Assembly (NCBI GenBank): GCA_038373865.1
Contig: JAXGGA010000076.1
Coordinates: 309,181 to 373,180, forward strand
Length of the DNA stretch: 64,000 nt
Direction of reading: 5' to 3'
Origin: Uloborus plumipes
Lineage: Eukaryota; Arthropoda; Arachnida; Araneae; Uloboridae
Shown here: piece by piece, positions 1 to 12,534 of the stretch
How the letters are laid out: each line of letters starts with the position of its first letter
Position numbering within the stretch: the first letter of the stretch is position 1
Notes under the pieces: model-generated
The model's input: only the letters and a program-made list of their open reading frames with translations
Databases searched by the model: none
What the model was told of the DNA's origin: nothing
Program-made: the position numbers and the translations under genes

Positions 1-640
1 CACATATATCAAACACAGATAGATTTTTTTGTTAATAACTTTAAAAACTTTTTGTTCTTGGGATTGTGAACGATGTAATTTTTGATAAAGATCATAATCA
101 AATGGCTACAGATCACACTTTACAGCGGTTATGTGCTGCATTCTGTTAATACAAAATTGAAGCAATACCAAAGTAATAATTGAACACAATTATTTGGTTG
201 AAATGTTCATTTTTGGAAAATTCTGACACACTTTTTGGACCGTCCCTAAAAAGGGACGCTAGGCATTAAATGGATTAAGGGCCGGATTATGTATTCGAAT
301 ATGCAAGTTTTTATTTCTTTAGTGTTAAGATAAAAAGTGACGCTAAAATCAAGAAAGTGTCGAGCTTTCCGATTTCTGTTCAGGAAAAAAAAATCGTAAA
401 TGCTGCCAAGTGAATTTAGTTATCCTCCGAATTGTGTGTGGAACCCATTTCTTGTACTCAATTGCTCGACGAATGCACTGAGAAATATGATAATTATTCC
501 AATTAAAGTGAATATATTTCTCAAAAGTCTCATCAAAGCGATTGTTGTAGAAGTATCTTTCATGTTTCGAAAATGTCTGCAGTCATACGAAGTTTGGCAT
601 ATTCCGAAAGTCAGAGCTGTGTTGATCCAGTTACTGCCCA
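1..640. repeat. Dispersed repeat, copy 1, split by a piggyBac MITE
   Basis: Bases 1-31 and 279-640 match 18720-19120 at roughly two-thirds identity, read in the same direction. The piggyBac MITE at 36-274 interrupts this copy at a TTAA, and the homology resumes exactly after the second TTAA (275-278). On the minus strand a 73-codon frame (641-420) contains a hydrophobic stretch IFTLIGIIIIFLSAFVEQL. Its counterpart in copy 2 reads FIDIITIYLRVLVQQL. The frames before these stretches differ between copies, so any coding past is broken. This could be an old gene fragment (a receptor-like membrane segment) or a non-coding transposon; I cannot decide. Confidence 0.55.
36..274. mobile_element. piggyBac-type MITE, copy 1
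   Basis: TTAA lies at 32-35 and again at 275-278, the target duplication expected of piggyBac. The right end (GGGACGCTAGGCATTAAATGG before TTAA) and about 170 bp of the interior match the copy at 11211-11431. The left end is eroded. No transposase is present, so this is a non-autonomous derivative. Confidence 0.65.
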
Positions 641-1900
641 AATTTGGGCATTATGCTGCATTTGCTTTTTAAAAATTGGCCCCCCCCCCCCTTAAAAAAG
701 ACATCGGCAGTTTATCAAGGATTATGTGCAGATTTATTCTACAAGCATCATTTTCATGACCTTTCCCTTTAATTAAGAACAATAAATGGGAAAAGAACTA
801 CTAAATTTTTTTTGACAATTTTCATTAGAAACAAAGTGGTCAATGCCTCTTTCCCTAGTCTTTTGAAAGATAAATTTACTTTAAATCGCGTGTAATAGTC
901 ATTCAAAATAACTTAGCTCAATTTAAATAACAATGCAGAACGACAGAATTCAACAATGTAAAGCAAGAGCAAAAGGAGAATGAAACTACCCATGTTGAAG
1001 TTTTAGCTATTCAAGTATCCATCATTGGGATTCAACGTAATGCAAATTAATGAGCTGAGAATAACTACATTGAGAATCTCGGAGGATTAGGTAGTACGTG
1101 TCTCGTTGCTTTAATAGTGTCTGTTAGAATATCCGGTTACAGTCTTGAAGAAGAAAAAATTCAGCCGAAGAAGTATCTTTGTTTTGTTCCCTTGAGAAGA
1201 AAAAAAAAACTTAGAGAGTCATTTCAAGTGCGATTATTAGAGGTGTGACACAATCACATGTAAATGCTGTGTTCAGTAAGCACGATTTATCCTTTTTTTC
1301 TCCTTCAAATCCGCATCAGCTCTCTTAAAGTTTCTTTTTTCGTTACTTTTCCTTTCTTTTGCCAATACGGCAGTAAATTTGCTACATTGCTTTTTTTTTT
1401 TAAATATTTAAAACTAAACACTTGCATTTCAATTATTCTCGGATGGGGGACGAATTGTAAGGGATCATTCATAAATAATCCGTTTTCATCGCGAATCACA
1501 CTAAGCGTTTGCAGGTAAGTGTTACAAATTTGCGAACGATCCCATACGATTCGTTGTCTATCCGATAGTAATTGAATTGCGGCTTGATAGGTAATTGCTA
1601 TCTAAAGAAAGTATACTGAAGAATCTGCTTTGTTGGAAAGAAGGTACTTTAAAAGTGTACCGAATGTGTCTTGATTCTCAACATAGTGTGTCAACACATT
1701 TGAAAACATTTTGGGGCTACATTTGTGCACGCTTGTGCTTTGTTTGCTGCAACAAAGATGGCTAGATAAAGATTGGTTGATTGTACTACCCACTGTATGG
1801 GTGATTCTACGGTCAATGCGTTTTTTGTGTCCCCAAAGAAAAAATAATCTGTTTAATTTCACACTCATTATATCATTAGTAGCCGCTATTTTTATGATTG
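641..1900. other. No recognisable gene
   Basis: AT-rich sequence with a short C run near 680-690 and several A or T runs. The short frames here lack family resemblance. I see no terminal repeats. Confidence 0.5.
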
Positions 1901-1950
1901 TAGTGGTAAGGGCCAGACGAAATTTCAATTTTTGGGGGGTTTATCGATAC

Positions 1951-2866
1951 CAGGGGAAAATGCGCTGCCAGGGGAGTGACACTAATGGCAGAATTCTGGT
2001 TTGATTTACTATTATTTCACTTATTTTTCAGTGTAAAATCATAGTATGGACTTATTTCTAAAAGACCTGTATTCAAAAAAAATTTTCGCGTTGTAATAAA
2101 ATAAAAAAAATCAATCTTGAAAACACGACATGTTGCATACAAGTCGCACCGCAGATCCCAAATAAAAATACTTCCCGCATTATTTACGTTCATTCAAATT
2201 GCTTTCACAGGGGCAATTAAGATTAAAAATAAAATTAAATATGCTTATAACACAGTTTTAATGTATATTTACCCTTTTTTGGAACAAAACTGCCAGGGGA
2301 GTGACGCCAGAGAAGTGACAAAATCACACATTACCTATAAAAACAATATCACGCGTTCTTCTTACCAGAACTTCACGTAAACCGTGATGTCTGCACACAA
2401 TAAGCATTACATTATACATACGTACACTTATGTAACGATGAAATATAAAAAGTTATACTTACCAGGGGAAATACTACAGCGACTGGCGCAGTACGCTTTG
2501 AGGCACTTTCAACGAGAACAGATGCAATAATATTCGATTTTTTTAAAAAAACTCTTAGCTTGCTTTTAAATTTACTCAGTATTACACTGGTTATTCGCAA
2601 TCAACATCATCCTTATGCATTTTTTATGCGAAATTTCAGTCTTTGAAGTTCGCCAGGTGAGGGTGACGCTGTTGATATGACCCGTTGAAAAGTGTATTTT
2701 TTAAAAATAATAATAAATATTTTTTCAATGTTTACTGATGAAATATGTTTCTCTGTTAATGTAAGTGTATGATTATGGGAAAAAACATTATGCCAAGTTA
2801 GCAAAAATTGAACGTCGAACATGTGTGTATAAAAACTAGTATTTGGACAGGCCAGGGGAGTATACA
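1951..2866 (+). repeat. Spaced direct motif CCAGGGGAGTGAC
   Basis: The motif CCAGGGGA or a close form occurs at 1951, 1969, 2291, 2462, 2653 (CCAGGTGAGGGTGAC) and 2853, always in the same orientation. The sequence between occurrences is not visibly repeated, so this is not a simple satellite. It resembles the repeated subterminal motifs of the TA-flanked elements elsewhere in the window, but I cannot find matching outer ends. Confidence 0.4.
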
Positions 2867-2879
2867 TTTATGACTATTT

Positions 2880-3669
2880 TCAGCTATAAATGATAAAATA
2901 AAATAATTGCAGTGAATTAATTGGATGGTCCATATAAAAGATAATAGTCTGTAATGCTTAAGCATGCAAAAACATTAATAAAATCAGTTTTTCATGAAGT
3001 TTTCCCATTGGCCGTCTGAATTCAAATACCGTAGAATTACCCGTATACATACACCATAAAAAAAAAATACTGGGCAATTCCATGCAAGTGTGGAAATCGT
3101 TGAAAAAATTAATTCGAGCAATGTGACTGCTGTGCAGATTTTTTGGTTTAAAAATGTTAGAAGTTTCTTATTTATAATAATTTTTTGTCATGAATTTAGT
3201 TTTTTTTTAGTTTCGGTAATACTTTGAAGTTGGTATTAGAGTATTTTCATTTTTAGTGAAGCGAATGGTCAAACTTTCAACATTAGTAAGTTTCAATTTT
3301 CTCCTTTAGATAAATGTTGCAAAGGAAGATTAGAATTTATTACACTTAAATTGATATTGTGAATTGCTGAAACAAGTGTTTTCACTTAAATTAAGTGATT
3401 TATGACAATTTCCAAAAGGCTCTGTTCTATGTAACTCAAGTTACCAAAAACATGGTAAAGTTTTTGATGTAAATAAAGAAAGGGAAATACAATATTAACT
3501 ACGTTATATTTTCTTCTTATAAATGTGTAATAAACAAATAACAATATTTTTCTTTTGAATATTGTTTTTTTATTTTTTGCGCTGTAATTAAAATGTGTAA
3601 CGTAAGTTACCAAAGTAATATTTAGATGCTTGTATTTAGAAAATAACGTAAGTTGTAGAATTAACCTAT
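2880..3669. other. No recognisable gene
   Basis: AT-rich, with T-rich tracts and no frame or terminal repeat that I recognise. Confidence 0.5.
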
Positions 3670-6395
3670 GGGTCATTCCACGTCAAGCGATCCAAAATCT
3701 GAGAAAAATTTTACCTAACATTTTTGTATTTCTTTCAAATTTGGCTCATCAATTGTACTCCTTGAGGTAATCAAAAGTCTCAATTTTTGGATTTTTATCT
3801 CTATTATTTTTTCATTTATGAGACTTTGAACTTTGGAAAAACCCTCGTTTTTCCATGGATGGCACCAAATATAGATAGAACAATTTAGTAAATGGCGTTT
3901 CAAAGTACGTTAGTTGCCGCTTAATCTGATATGCAACATGACTAATTTTATAAAAATTTTATTTAAAAAAATGAAATTTAAATTTCAAATTTAAATTTCT
4001 CGAAAAACATATAATGAATTTTTTTGAAAAAATTTTCAAAAATTCTTGTGTATTTTATCTATGTTTATACAAATTTTCAGATTGGGATCTCAATGGGATA
4101 ATTTTTTTTTTTTTTTTTGAATTTTTGAATAAAACTGTATATGAAAAAAATGATATTTTTTAGATTCTATTTATTTAAATACTAACCAGGAAAGTACGCG
4201 ATCATGGAATAATGAATTTTTTTTTAATGAGTACCAATCGAAAGAGCATGGTAAAACATGTTTCTGGACGCACGCGTTTTTGCCCTCGCGCCCCCGTTAT
4301 CGAAATATAAGGTCCTAAAGACAGCTAATTTTATTTGAAAAATCGCCAATTTTAGCGAGTTATAATGAAACTGGAAGCTGCGGTGCGATTACATTATTTG
4401 CGTCCAACGGGAAACTTGATTCCCATTTTTGGTCATCTGCAAAGCTTTTGAAAGACGGCTTTACAATAATCTTTTACTTTACCTGTGCGAGTGAAAGCAG
4501 AAAGCTACTATCAAGCCTATGACATGGAAAGCAGAGAGCTTTTTAAAGAGGAAAACAAATTTTAAACAACACATCAAAATTAAATTTTATCGTACTATTT
4601 GCGATTAAAGCAGGTCCCTTGTTTAAGGGGAGTCCCCCTTGTTAAGGGGCTCTTGTCAACAGGAGGTGACAACTGAACCTCCTGTTTTTTTTTAATTATT
4701 TTTTTTAAGTGTTCGTACAATTCTGTAGTATGGAGGGGTGGTATATTTAGGGTTTTTAATTGTAAAAATTGCAAATATAAATTTTTTCAAACCACTTTTC
4801 TTTTGGTGGGTCCCCTATAACTCAAAGTGAGTTCCCCTAAACATTTTTGTCAATTGCATCACTGGGTATGTAAGAATGGTCTTTCAAAAAAAAAATGCTC
4901 AAAATTTTTTGAAAATGTGTTCAAATAAAAAAATCAAACAGGAATGAGTTGTTTTCTCCGAGACATTTCGAAAAAAAAATGTTCGCTCGAATCGAACTTG
5001 CCCCTTCAAAAGTTATAAGTGAGGACAGGGGAAAAATTGGAAATTCGAAATTGAATGAAATATTATTCAAATCAAAAAGTCAAGTATGGGAGTGTATTGT
5101 CCTCACTGAGATCTTTCGATTAAAAAAAAATCGAATCGGACTATGCACTCAAAAGTTATTGCGGGGGGGGGGAGGCAGAAAAACTGACCAATAGACAGAC
5201 TCACAGGTACAAAGTTTCCGCAGCTCAAAACCCAACTTTCCTATTTTAAATTTTTCTGTGTATTTAATTATTTTTATTAAGTTGTGCTTTTTCTTCGCTT
5301 GAGGGTTTTTTTTTTTTTTCAGTGCATCAGGCTTTCTTTCATGATTTTTTTTCACCTATTTTCTACTTTTACAGAGCTAAAACTTGTATTAACTTTAAGC
5401 TAAAACTTGTATTGATTTACAATTTTTTTAGTCTTTTCCTTCCCGTTGAACATATAGCAGAACTAGTAAAAGTTATTTTAGTGTTTTTAAACAGTACGAA
5501 ATTAACATGCAATATGTTTTACATTTACGTTACAGAGACTTTTCGCTACAGTGACCAATTTGTTTGAACGGCAGGGGTTTTTACAATGAATGCCGACTCT
5601 ATTAGTATATTTTAAGAATGGAAATAATTATTTCCCTCTACCATTGATGTAATTTCCGACGTGGATATAATTTTGCAGCTATTGATATTTACTAATTCGT
5701 TTTCTTTTAAAAATTATTTATTTTTTCTCGATTTCAATTTAAAAAAAATAAATGTTTTTGCTAAGAGTTGGCAGATAGTGAAACTTCTTGTATCGATTTT
5801 TTTTTTCAATAAGAACTGATATCATAATCCATGACAATTTAATTGCTACCCCAAAGATTATTTCTTTCATTTTTTGTACATGAACTCATATTAGCTGCTT
5901 TTCATTCTTATTTAATTATCCCGAATTATTCATTTAGAAACACGTGCAATATATTTTAACGTATAATAATTAATACATACAACTTAGTTCAGTAAAAAAA
6001 CTTCAATAACTATAATTCTAAAATGTATTGTTATCAATCGTAAAAAGATAAAACTTTAATTTCTTTGTAAAGTTTTCGCTCCTCTGGATAAAGCTCTCTG
6101 CTTTCCACATCATTGTCTTGGCCAGCATTCTTTATTTTAGCTCATACAAGTAAAGGGTTAACGTAAAACATCTTACTTTCTTTGCAAATGACCAAACATG
6201 GAAACGATGCGATGCCAGGCAAGCAGCGGAAGGGAGAATCTGGAGCTAGCTTCAATTTCTTGCCAAGTCTTCAAATTTGGCTCATTTTCGGCCGACTTTA
6301 AGACCCCTTATCTCGAAAACGAGGGGACGAGGGCACTTGATCTTTGGGTCAAAGACATGTCTCAGTATGCTCTTTTGAATGGTACCATTTTTCGA

Positions 6396-7135
6396 TCCGA
6401 ACTCCAAAGTGTACTTCCATTCAATATCTGAAATTTAACTTTATGATTCATTTCATCTTCTACCTCTCATCATTTTTTCTATTCTTTTCACACAAAACTG
6501 AAAATAAATCAAAATATCAGATCATATGTCTGTGTCCCCATAACTATCTTTCCACATTATCAAGTGTGCAGCTGTTATCTAATTTTTTAAATTGTTTCTT
6601 TTACATTTTGTTGTAAAGAAAAGTAAAGTATGCAGCAAGATATATCTTTTTACGTATATTAAACAAACGCTGATTTTTTTATCACAACCTCTCATGTTGT
6701 TTAACTTCTTTACAGATTGCTCCCCCCCCCCTTACCCTACCTTCCCACTCCAAACTTTTTTTTTTTTTTATCATCCCGCCTAACCCCATTTCAAAGCCTT
6801 AGTCTCTACTGATGTCTGGTAGTGTTTCAGTTTATTCTGTTTGTTACTCTTTCCTATTAGCTCATGAGCTTTGTCCAATAAGAGAAAGGAAAGGCAGTGA
6901 TGGGGACTGACATATAATGTGATACTTTGATTTCTTTTCAGTTTTGTGTGAAAATAATGGGAAAACATTATGAGAACAAGGGGAAACAGTGCTATTTTGC
7001 TGTTTGCTATGATCTTGGAGCGACCCATTTATTTCCTTCCTTCAAAATTGAAGATTGGTGCTGAGGGAGGGGATGAAATGAATCATAAGTTTAAATTCAG
7101 ATATTGAATGGAAGTACACTTTGTGAAGGTCGGAT
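6396..7135. repeat. Internal hairpin within the 4.6-kb element
   Basis: The segment around 6396-6540 (containing AGTGTACTTCCATTCAATAT) returns in reverse complement at about 6900-7135. The loop between is C-rich and T-rich (6720-6780). It is an insertion or foldback within the larger element. Confidence 0.6.
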
Positions 7136-7177
7136 TGAAAAAGAAACACTTCGTCTGACAAACAATATATACCTAGG

Positions 7178-7705
7178 GGGAAAATAATCCTCAAATCAAT
7201 CCCCAGGTGAGACGTCATATTAGTATAGCGTTAATGGTATATTTGGGTGTGGGATTGGTCGTACTTTGCCTTGTTATAAGGAAGCCCATTTACCAACTTT
7301 AAATAAGTTTATTGTTCATTTTGTATCAAAGAGGTTTTCTTTTAGCATTTTAAACAGTTTGGGGGAGACATGGTTGGGTCAGGAAGGAAGGGAGGGGGGA
7401 ACTGACAAATCTACAAGTTAATGCGAGCTCACTTACCTAAAGTAAAAATAATAGTCAATTCAATCCCCAGTGTAGACGTCATAATAGTACAGCGTTAATG
7501 GTATATGGGTGGAGGAGGGGGATACTTCGTCTAGTTATAAGGAAACCCATTTACCAACTTTAAATAAGTTTACTACTCATTTTGTATCAAAGAACTTTTT
7601 TTAAAACATTTTGAACAGTTTTGAATTAAAAAAGAGTGGTTGTGGGGGGAGGAAGGGGGGAGGGGGTGAACCTGACAAATCTATAAGCTCATGCCAGCTC
7701 ACTTT
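7178..7705 (+). repeat. Two-unit direct repeat, period 264 bp
   Basis: CAATCCCCAG starts at 7197 and at 7461, and the following ~260 bp are similar, including the shared text ACTTTAAATAAGTTTA. A matching unit appears at 41190-41600 in the second family copy. Confidence 0.7.
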
Positions 7706-8284
7706 AAACATATTCATGTTTGTTTGCTACTTTTTAGACCATCATAAGCAAGAGAACTTAGTATTTAAATAAATAGAATCTAAAAAATATCATTTTTTTC
7801 CTATACAGTTTTATTCAAAAATTCAAACAAATACGATCCCATTGAGATGCCAATCTAAAAATTTGTACAAACATAGATAAAATACACAAGAATTTTTGAG
7901 AATTTTTTCAAAAAAATTCATTACATGTTTTTCGAGAAATTTAAATTTGAAATTTAAATTTCATTTTTTTAAAAACAAAATTTTTATAAATTAGTCATGT
8001 TGCATATCAGATTAAGCGGCAACTAACGTACCTTAAAATGTCATTTATCAAATCGTTCTATCTATATTTGGTGCTGAGTTATGGTCCCTTTTATCTTCCC
8101 TTATCCATGGAAAAACGAGGGTTTTTCCAAAGTTCAAAGTCTCATAAATGAAAAAATAATAGAGATAAAAATCTAAAAATTGAGACATTTGATTACCTCA
8201 AGGGGTACAATTGATGAGCCAAATTTGAAAGAAATACAAAAATGTAAGGTAAAAAACGTTGGATCACTTGACGTGGAATGACCC

Positions 8285-9280
8285 TATACTATACATGCAT
8301 GATCGCACTCTTGCTACATTTTGTACTTTCGTTTTTTACCGTGAACGGTTTAGAATATTGCAGTGAAAGTACATTTATTTAAGTTCGTTTCTTTCGTTCT
8401 TTTTTTTCTTTTATTTGTCTTCAAGTCATACTACACAAGTAAATATGTTGCCAGTTTTATTTGTAATTCAATTTTACAATAAAGTATCCGCCATCACTTT
8501 CTACTCGGCTTTTCATTACCGTCTTGTTCACACTGGTAAATTAATGAATTCATTTATTTTTTGTTTCATTTTTATTACCAATTGTTCAGCCTTCTTAATT
8601 ATTTACAATTTATTTAATTTATTGCTTTTAATTATTTGCATTTCAAAGCTTTTAGTTAACTTTTAAAAAATGTTAATAACTTTTTTAAATGAACAAAGTT
8701 GTTCACATCAATGAGTTCAATACGAATATTAAAAAAATGACTGATCCTCTGATGAAAGGATCATTTAAAAAAACGACACTACTTATGCCTGATATATTAC
8801 TCTTCAACATTACAATGTTTTAAACTATAAAAGTAAGTTTAAGAACACGTACATTAAAGCGTATATTATAGTAAAAATGGAGAAAAACCAATGGAATCAA
8901 ACTCAAATTTTCACGCAAAAAGCGAGGCAACTATCTCAACTCTACCGCGTAAAGAATGAAAATAATTTAAACAACGAAGAGCTGATACCTAACATGCTAC
9001 AAGTTCGCTCTACGACGAATTGACGCTGCGAGGAATTGAAGCATGGCAAAGAAAACACGAGAACCATGCGTCGCGTCTTGCTGCTGGGATGACCTTTCTC
9101 CTTTTTTCGGAAGATGAATCGTCTCGCACTTGCTTCTCAAGGTGTTCTTGCCGAAGAATTAAGATCAAGATCAGGGTCACAACTCGCAACGTGGTGACTA
9201 AATGCAACGATGTAGCTACTATGAATAGAAGTATTATTTGTTACACTAACCTGTGCGCAAAATTAACACTTGATTAAAAA
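8285..9280. other. No recognisable gene
   Basis: Mostly AT-rich. A more GC-rich patch at 9000-9210 is open on both strands (9020-9277 plus, 9207-9010 minus) but neither frame resembles a family I know. Confidence 0.45.
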
Positions 9281-9537
9281 AATTGAACCGTTTATTTGAG
9301 AAACCCGTCAAGTGCACTTTTTAAAATTTTCGGAAAAGTAAAAAAACTTCCCGTAACGGTTTTGGCATGAAAAAAAATATTTTTTTAATTTACCTTAAGT
9401 ATTATTTGTTTTTGCAAGACAACAAGAAACATTTTTAAAAAAAATTCTAGCAGAAATCTTATTTAAAAAGTCTTTTCTAGTTTTTCGAAAATTTTGAAAA
9501 ATGCACCTGACAGGTTTCTGAAATAAACGGTTCAATT
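9281..9537. mobile_element. 257-bp MITE with ~60-bp inverted repeats
   Basis: The left end AATTGAACCGTTTATTT and its right-hand reverse complement enclose a T-rich core. The arms agree for about 60 bp with scattered differences. No clear target duplication survives, so the superfamily is open. Confidence 0.6.
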
Positions 9538-10227
9538 GTTAATGACGCTTAGTTATATTAAAATTTATTAAAAGTGATAATTTAACGCTTTTGCAACAAT
9601 TTGAAAGATAATCTGCAGTTCTGATACTTTTTTTGGTTTGCAAAAAAAAAAAAAAAGACGATTAAAAAAATAGTTGGTGGCTATTATATTTGCTCACACT
9701 CGGCAATGGTAACCAGAAAAAGTTCCCGATCTTAAAATTTACGAAAGAAATGTTAAAGTTAATATGGTCGAAAATGTAGTTTCTTGCCATATTAAGTGTT
9801 TTCCACTTAAATTTAAAGAAAACAAATAATTAAGAAGGAATTTCTTAAATTCCTAAGACAATGAATCAAACAAATTGAGTTCTGTTATGAAAATATGCAA
9901 CAAATTTACAGGAAGGAAAAGATAAAAAGAAAGCCGTCACCTAAGTTTCACAAAAAAACAAAAAAATATTACGAACAACAAATATGTATACAAAATGAAG
10001 AAGCAAGTGTTTAAAAAATAAATTAGGTAAACTATAGCTTACCAAAAGTCTGCTGCAAAAGTTTTGCAATTAGCTATTAAAAATGAAATTTGAGAGGATG
10101 GTACTTTTTTCTTAATTAACAGCTGCAAATCCAAGTAGTTGGTCACCACAGGATTTGCTTTTTGCACAGTATTTTACCTCAAACATTTTATAAAGCGTCG
10201 ATTTCCTGAAGAAACATTTCCATGTGT
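9538..10227. other. No recognisable gene
   Basis: AT-rich with a run of 14 A near 9643. No frame or repeat recognised. Confidence 0.5.
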
Positions 10228-10235
10228 ATTTTGAC

Positions 10236-11017
10236 CAGTGGTCGGAAGTAGCGTGCTACAAGTAGCGAAACTACTGTAGAAACTACATTTTTTAGTAGTT
10301 TGTAGTGTAGCGCACTACTTTTTGAAAAGAGTAGAGTAGTGAGTAGCGCGATACAAAAAAATAGTAGTTTGTAGCGATTTCTGGAAACTACTTTTAAATT
10401 TTTCTTAAAAAAATAAAAGAGGGAAATAAAGAAAGAAGATCAATATAACCGGTGCAAATCATTGATTTGATTGGCATCGTAATTTTTATATTCCGCCAAT
10501 ATTCGCATTGAATAGAGCTTGGCAGAAAAAATAATGAATGTTTGATAAATTTCCAGCATTTGCTGAATTAACTATTCGTTGTCATGAAATTACTGAATAT
10601 TTGAAAGTTGATTTTTTTCAACCTGTCAGCTGTTAAATGCTTTCTTGACACGAATATTCGTAAAAATCGTAAAAAATGGCTTAAAAGGACAAATTGGAGC
10701 AAAAAGGATTAAAAAAAAAGACAAGCTGTTTTTTTTAATGCTTGTTGGTGAAACACATGATATGGCATCTTTGCCAAAACGGCTTCTTCCCCCAATCTAT
10801 CTAAACCATATTTCAAATTGTTTCGTTCAATTTTCAAACGGTGTATTCTTTTTATTTATTAATTTTTTTAAAGTAGCGAAGTAGCAACTACATTTCAAAA
10901 GTAGTGTAGCGCGCTATATTAAAAAAAAAGTAGTTGTAGCTGTAGTTAACTACATTTATAAGAAAGTAGTTGTAGTTATAGTTTGCTACAAAAAATATGT
11001 AGTTTTTCCAACCACTG
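10236..11017. mobile_element. hAT-type non-autonomous element, 782 bp
   Basis: The ends are CAGTGGTCGGAAGTAGCG and, in reverse complement at the right, CAGTGGTTGGAAAAACTAC. The 8-bp target duplication ATTTTGAC is perfect (10228-10235 and 11018-11025), diagnostic of hAT. Subterminal DNA is full of GTAGT and GTAGCG words in both orientations, as expected for transposase binding sites. The interior has no transposase. Confidence 0.88.
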
Positions 11018-11210
11018 ATTTTGACTCAATTAAGGTAACATGTAATAATACACCTTGAGTAGTGCTGAATCTAGAGAGGAGCTCTCTCAAGCGGGCCTCT
11101 CAAGCTGAACTACTCTCCAGCACTGGGTGGACAAATATATTCTTCAGTTTTTCAGTTTCAAGGTTTATTCTTGTCTATTTCAAGTACATATTTAATCTAA
11201 CCGATTTTAA

Positions 11211-11431
11211 CCGATTAATGCCTGACATTTTTTCCTCAAAGATATTTTGTATACTGGTTACACAGCTACAGAACGCACTTTACAATGGTTGTGTGCTGCA
11301 ATCTGTTAATAGTGAATTGAAACAATATCAAAGTAATAATTGAATACTATTATTTGGTTGAAATGTTCATTTTTGGCAAATTCAAACACTTTTTGGACCG
11401 TCCGTAAAAAGGTATACTAGGCATTAATGGG
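11211..11431. mobile_element. piggyBac-type MITE, copy 2, 221 bp
   Basis: TTAA flanks at 11207-11210 and 11432-11435. The ends, CCGATTAATGCCTGACAT and (right, reverse complement) CCCATTAATGCCTAGTAT, are inverted repeats. The interior matches the copy at 36-274. Non-autonomous. Confidence 0.85.
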
Positions 11432-11435
11432 TTAA

Positions 11436-11942
11436 TATGTTTTTACAGCTACTGCACGGACTTGATTTTATCTCCACTATTCTATCGTTTTTGGTGATAA
11501 TTATGAATGGCCAGAAGATGAAGTTTCGTTTGCTCTGTGATCTGCATTCCTGTTCACCTTTCTATCAAGAATATTTTTACAGCATAAGCCCTAAAATATC
11601 TCTAAAAATGCCAAATGCCCATGGTGTCCAAAAATGCAAAATATAATCATGTCATAAATATATATCAAATCTTATTAAACATACTATCATAAATAATCCA
11701 TTCATTTATTTGTTGCAGAAAGTTATAAAGCTTTCTATGCTACAAAAAAAAAATCTAAAGAAAAAGAGAGTTTTGAGCTGAAATATAATGTCTCGAAGTT
11801 CGCATGCTGTGATTGCATTGTAATTTAAAAGTGTATCAGAATCCTTGGATTATTTACTTTTAATATAATGCGGAATATAGTGTAACGGCATCAGACAGCC
11901 ATTGAAACGTAGAAAACCATCGTTCGACAATATTATCACATT
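11436..11942. other. No recognisable gene
   Basis: A frame at 11437-11646 (plus, 69 codons) overlaps the MITE junction and has no family match. The rest is AT-rich. Confidence 0.5.
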
Positions 11943-11950
11943 ACCAGTAT

Positions 11951-12526
11951 CAGGGGTGCCCACAGGGGGGGATTATGGCGCAAGTTGCGCCATTAAAATT
12001 TGGGGGGGGGGGATTTTTTTAAACTAATTTATTTATTTAAATTATTTTTTTTTAATTTAAATTATTTACTAATCATTTTATTTAAATTATTAATTTATTT
12101 TTTAAATTTTAATTGTTTCTTTATTATTATTATTATTAATTAATTTTTTTTTCGTGTGTGTGCTTTGAATGTCTGGAAAGGAAAAAAAGCGATTATATTC
12201 TGCGCATAATTAGTACTTTTAAAAAATTAATATGCAAACAAATAATAGTTATAATTTTAAAAAAATAATATGTAAACAAAAAAAATTATAATTTTAAAAA
12301 ACAAATAAATAATATTTAAAAAATAAATAAATAAATAACATTAAAGTAAATAAATAACATTAAAGTAAATAAATAACATTAAAATAAATAAATAAATAAT
12401 ATTTTAAAAAATAAAATAAAAAGAGGGGTGAAAATAAAAATAAAAAGGACAAGAGGATTGTGAAAAATTTGGGGGGGGGGGATTTGCGCCATTGAGCTTG
12501 GGGGGGATGGGCATTTAGCACCCCTG
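11951..12526. mobile_element. hAT-type non-autonomous element, 576 bp
   Basis: The ends are CAGGGGTGCCCACAGGGG and, at the right in reverse complement, CAGGGGTGCTAAATGCCC. The target duplication ACCAGTAT is perfect (11943-11950, 12527-12534). Long G runs sit just inside both ends (11999-12011, 12472-12481), beside a GCGCCATT word in both. The core is almost pure A/T with TAAATAAATAAC units. No transposase. Confidence 0.87.
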
Positions 12527-12534
12527 ACCAGTAT

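Larger units (their letters stand above)
3670..8284. mobile_element. 4.6-kb DNA element with ~520-bp terminal inverted repeats
   Basis: The left end reads GGGTCATTCCACGTCAAG; the right end is its reverse complement, ending at 8284. Both flanks show TAT next to the GGGTC end, so the target duplication is TA or TAT. The terminal arms run about 3671-4187 and 7758-8284. Inside is an older inverted pair, about 4205-4575 against 6062-6397, then a third hairpin at 6396-7135, then two direct units of 264 bp (7178-7440 and 7441-7705). No transposase frame is visible; frames such as 6198-6431 lie inside the inverted arms and look incidental. The superfamily is unknown to me. A rearranged copy lies at 40042-42165. 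Confidence 0.75.
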
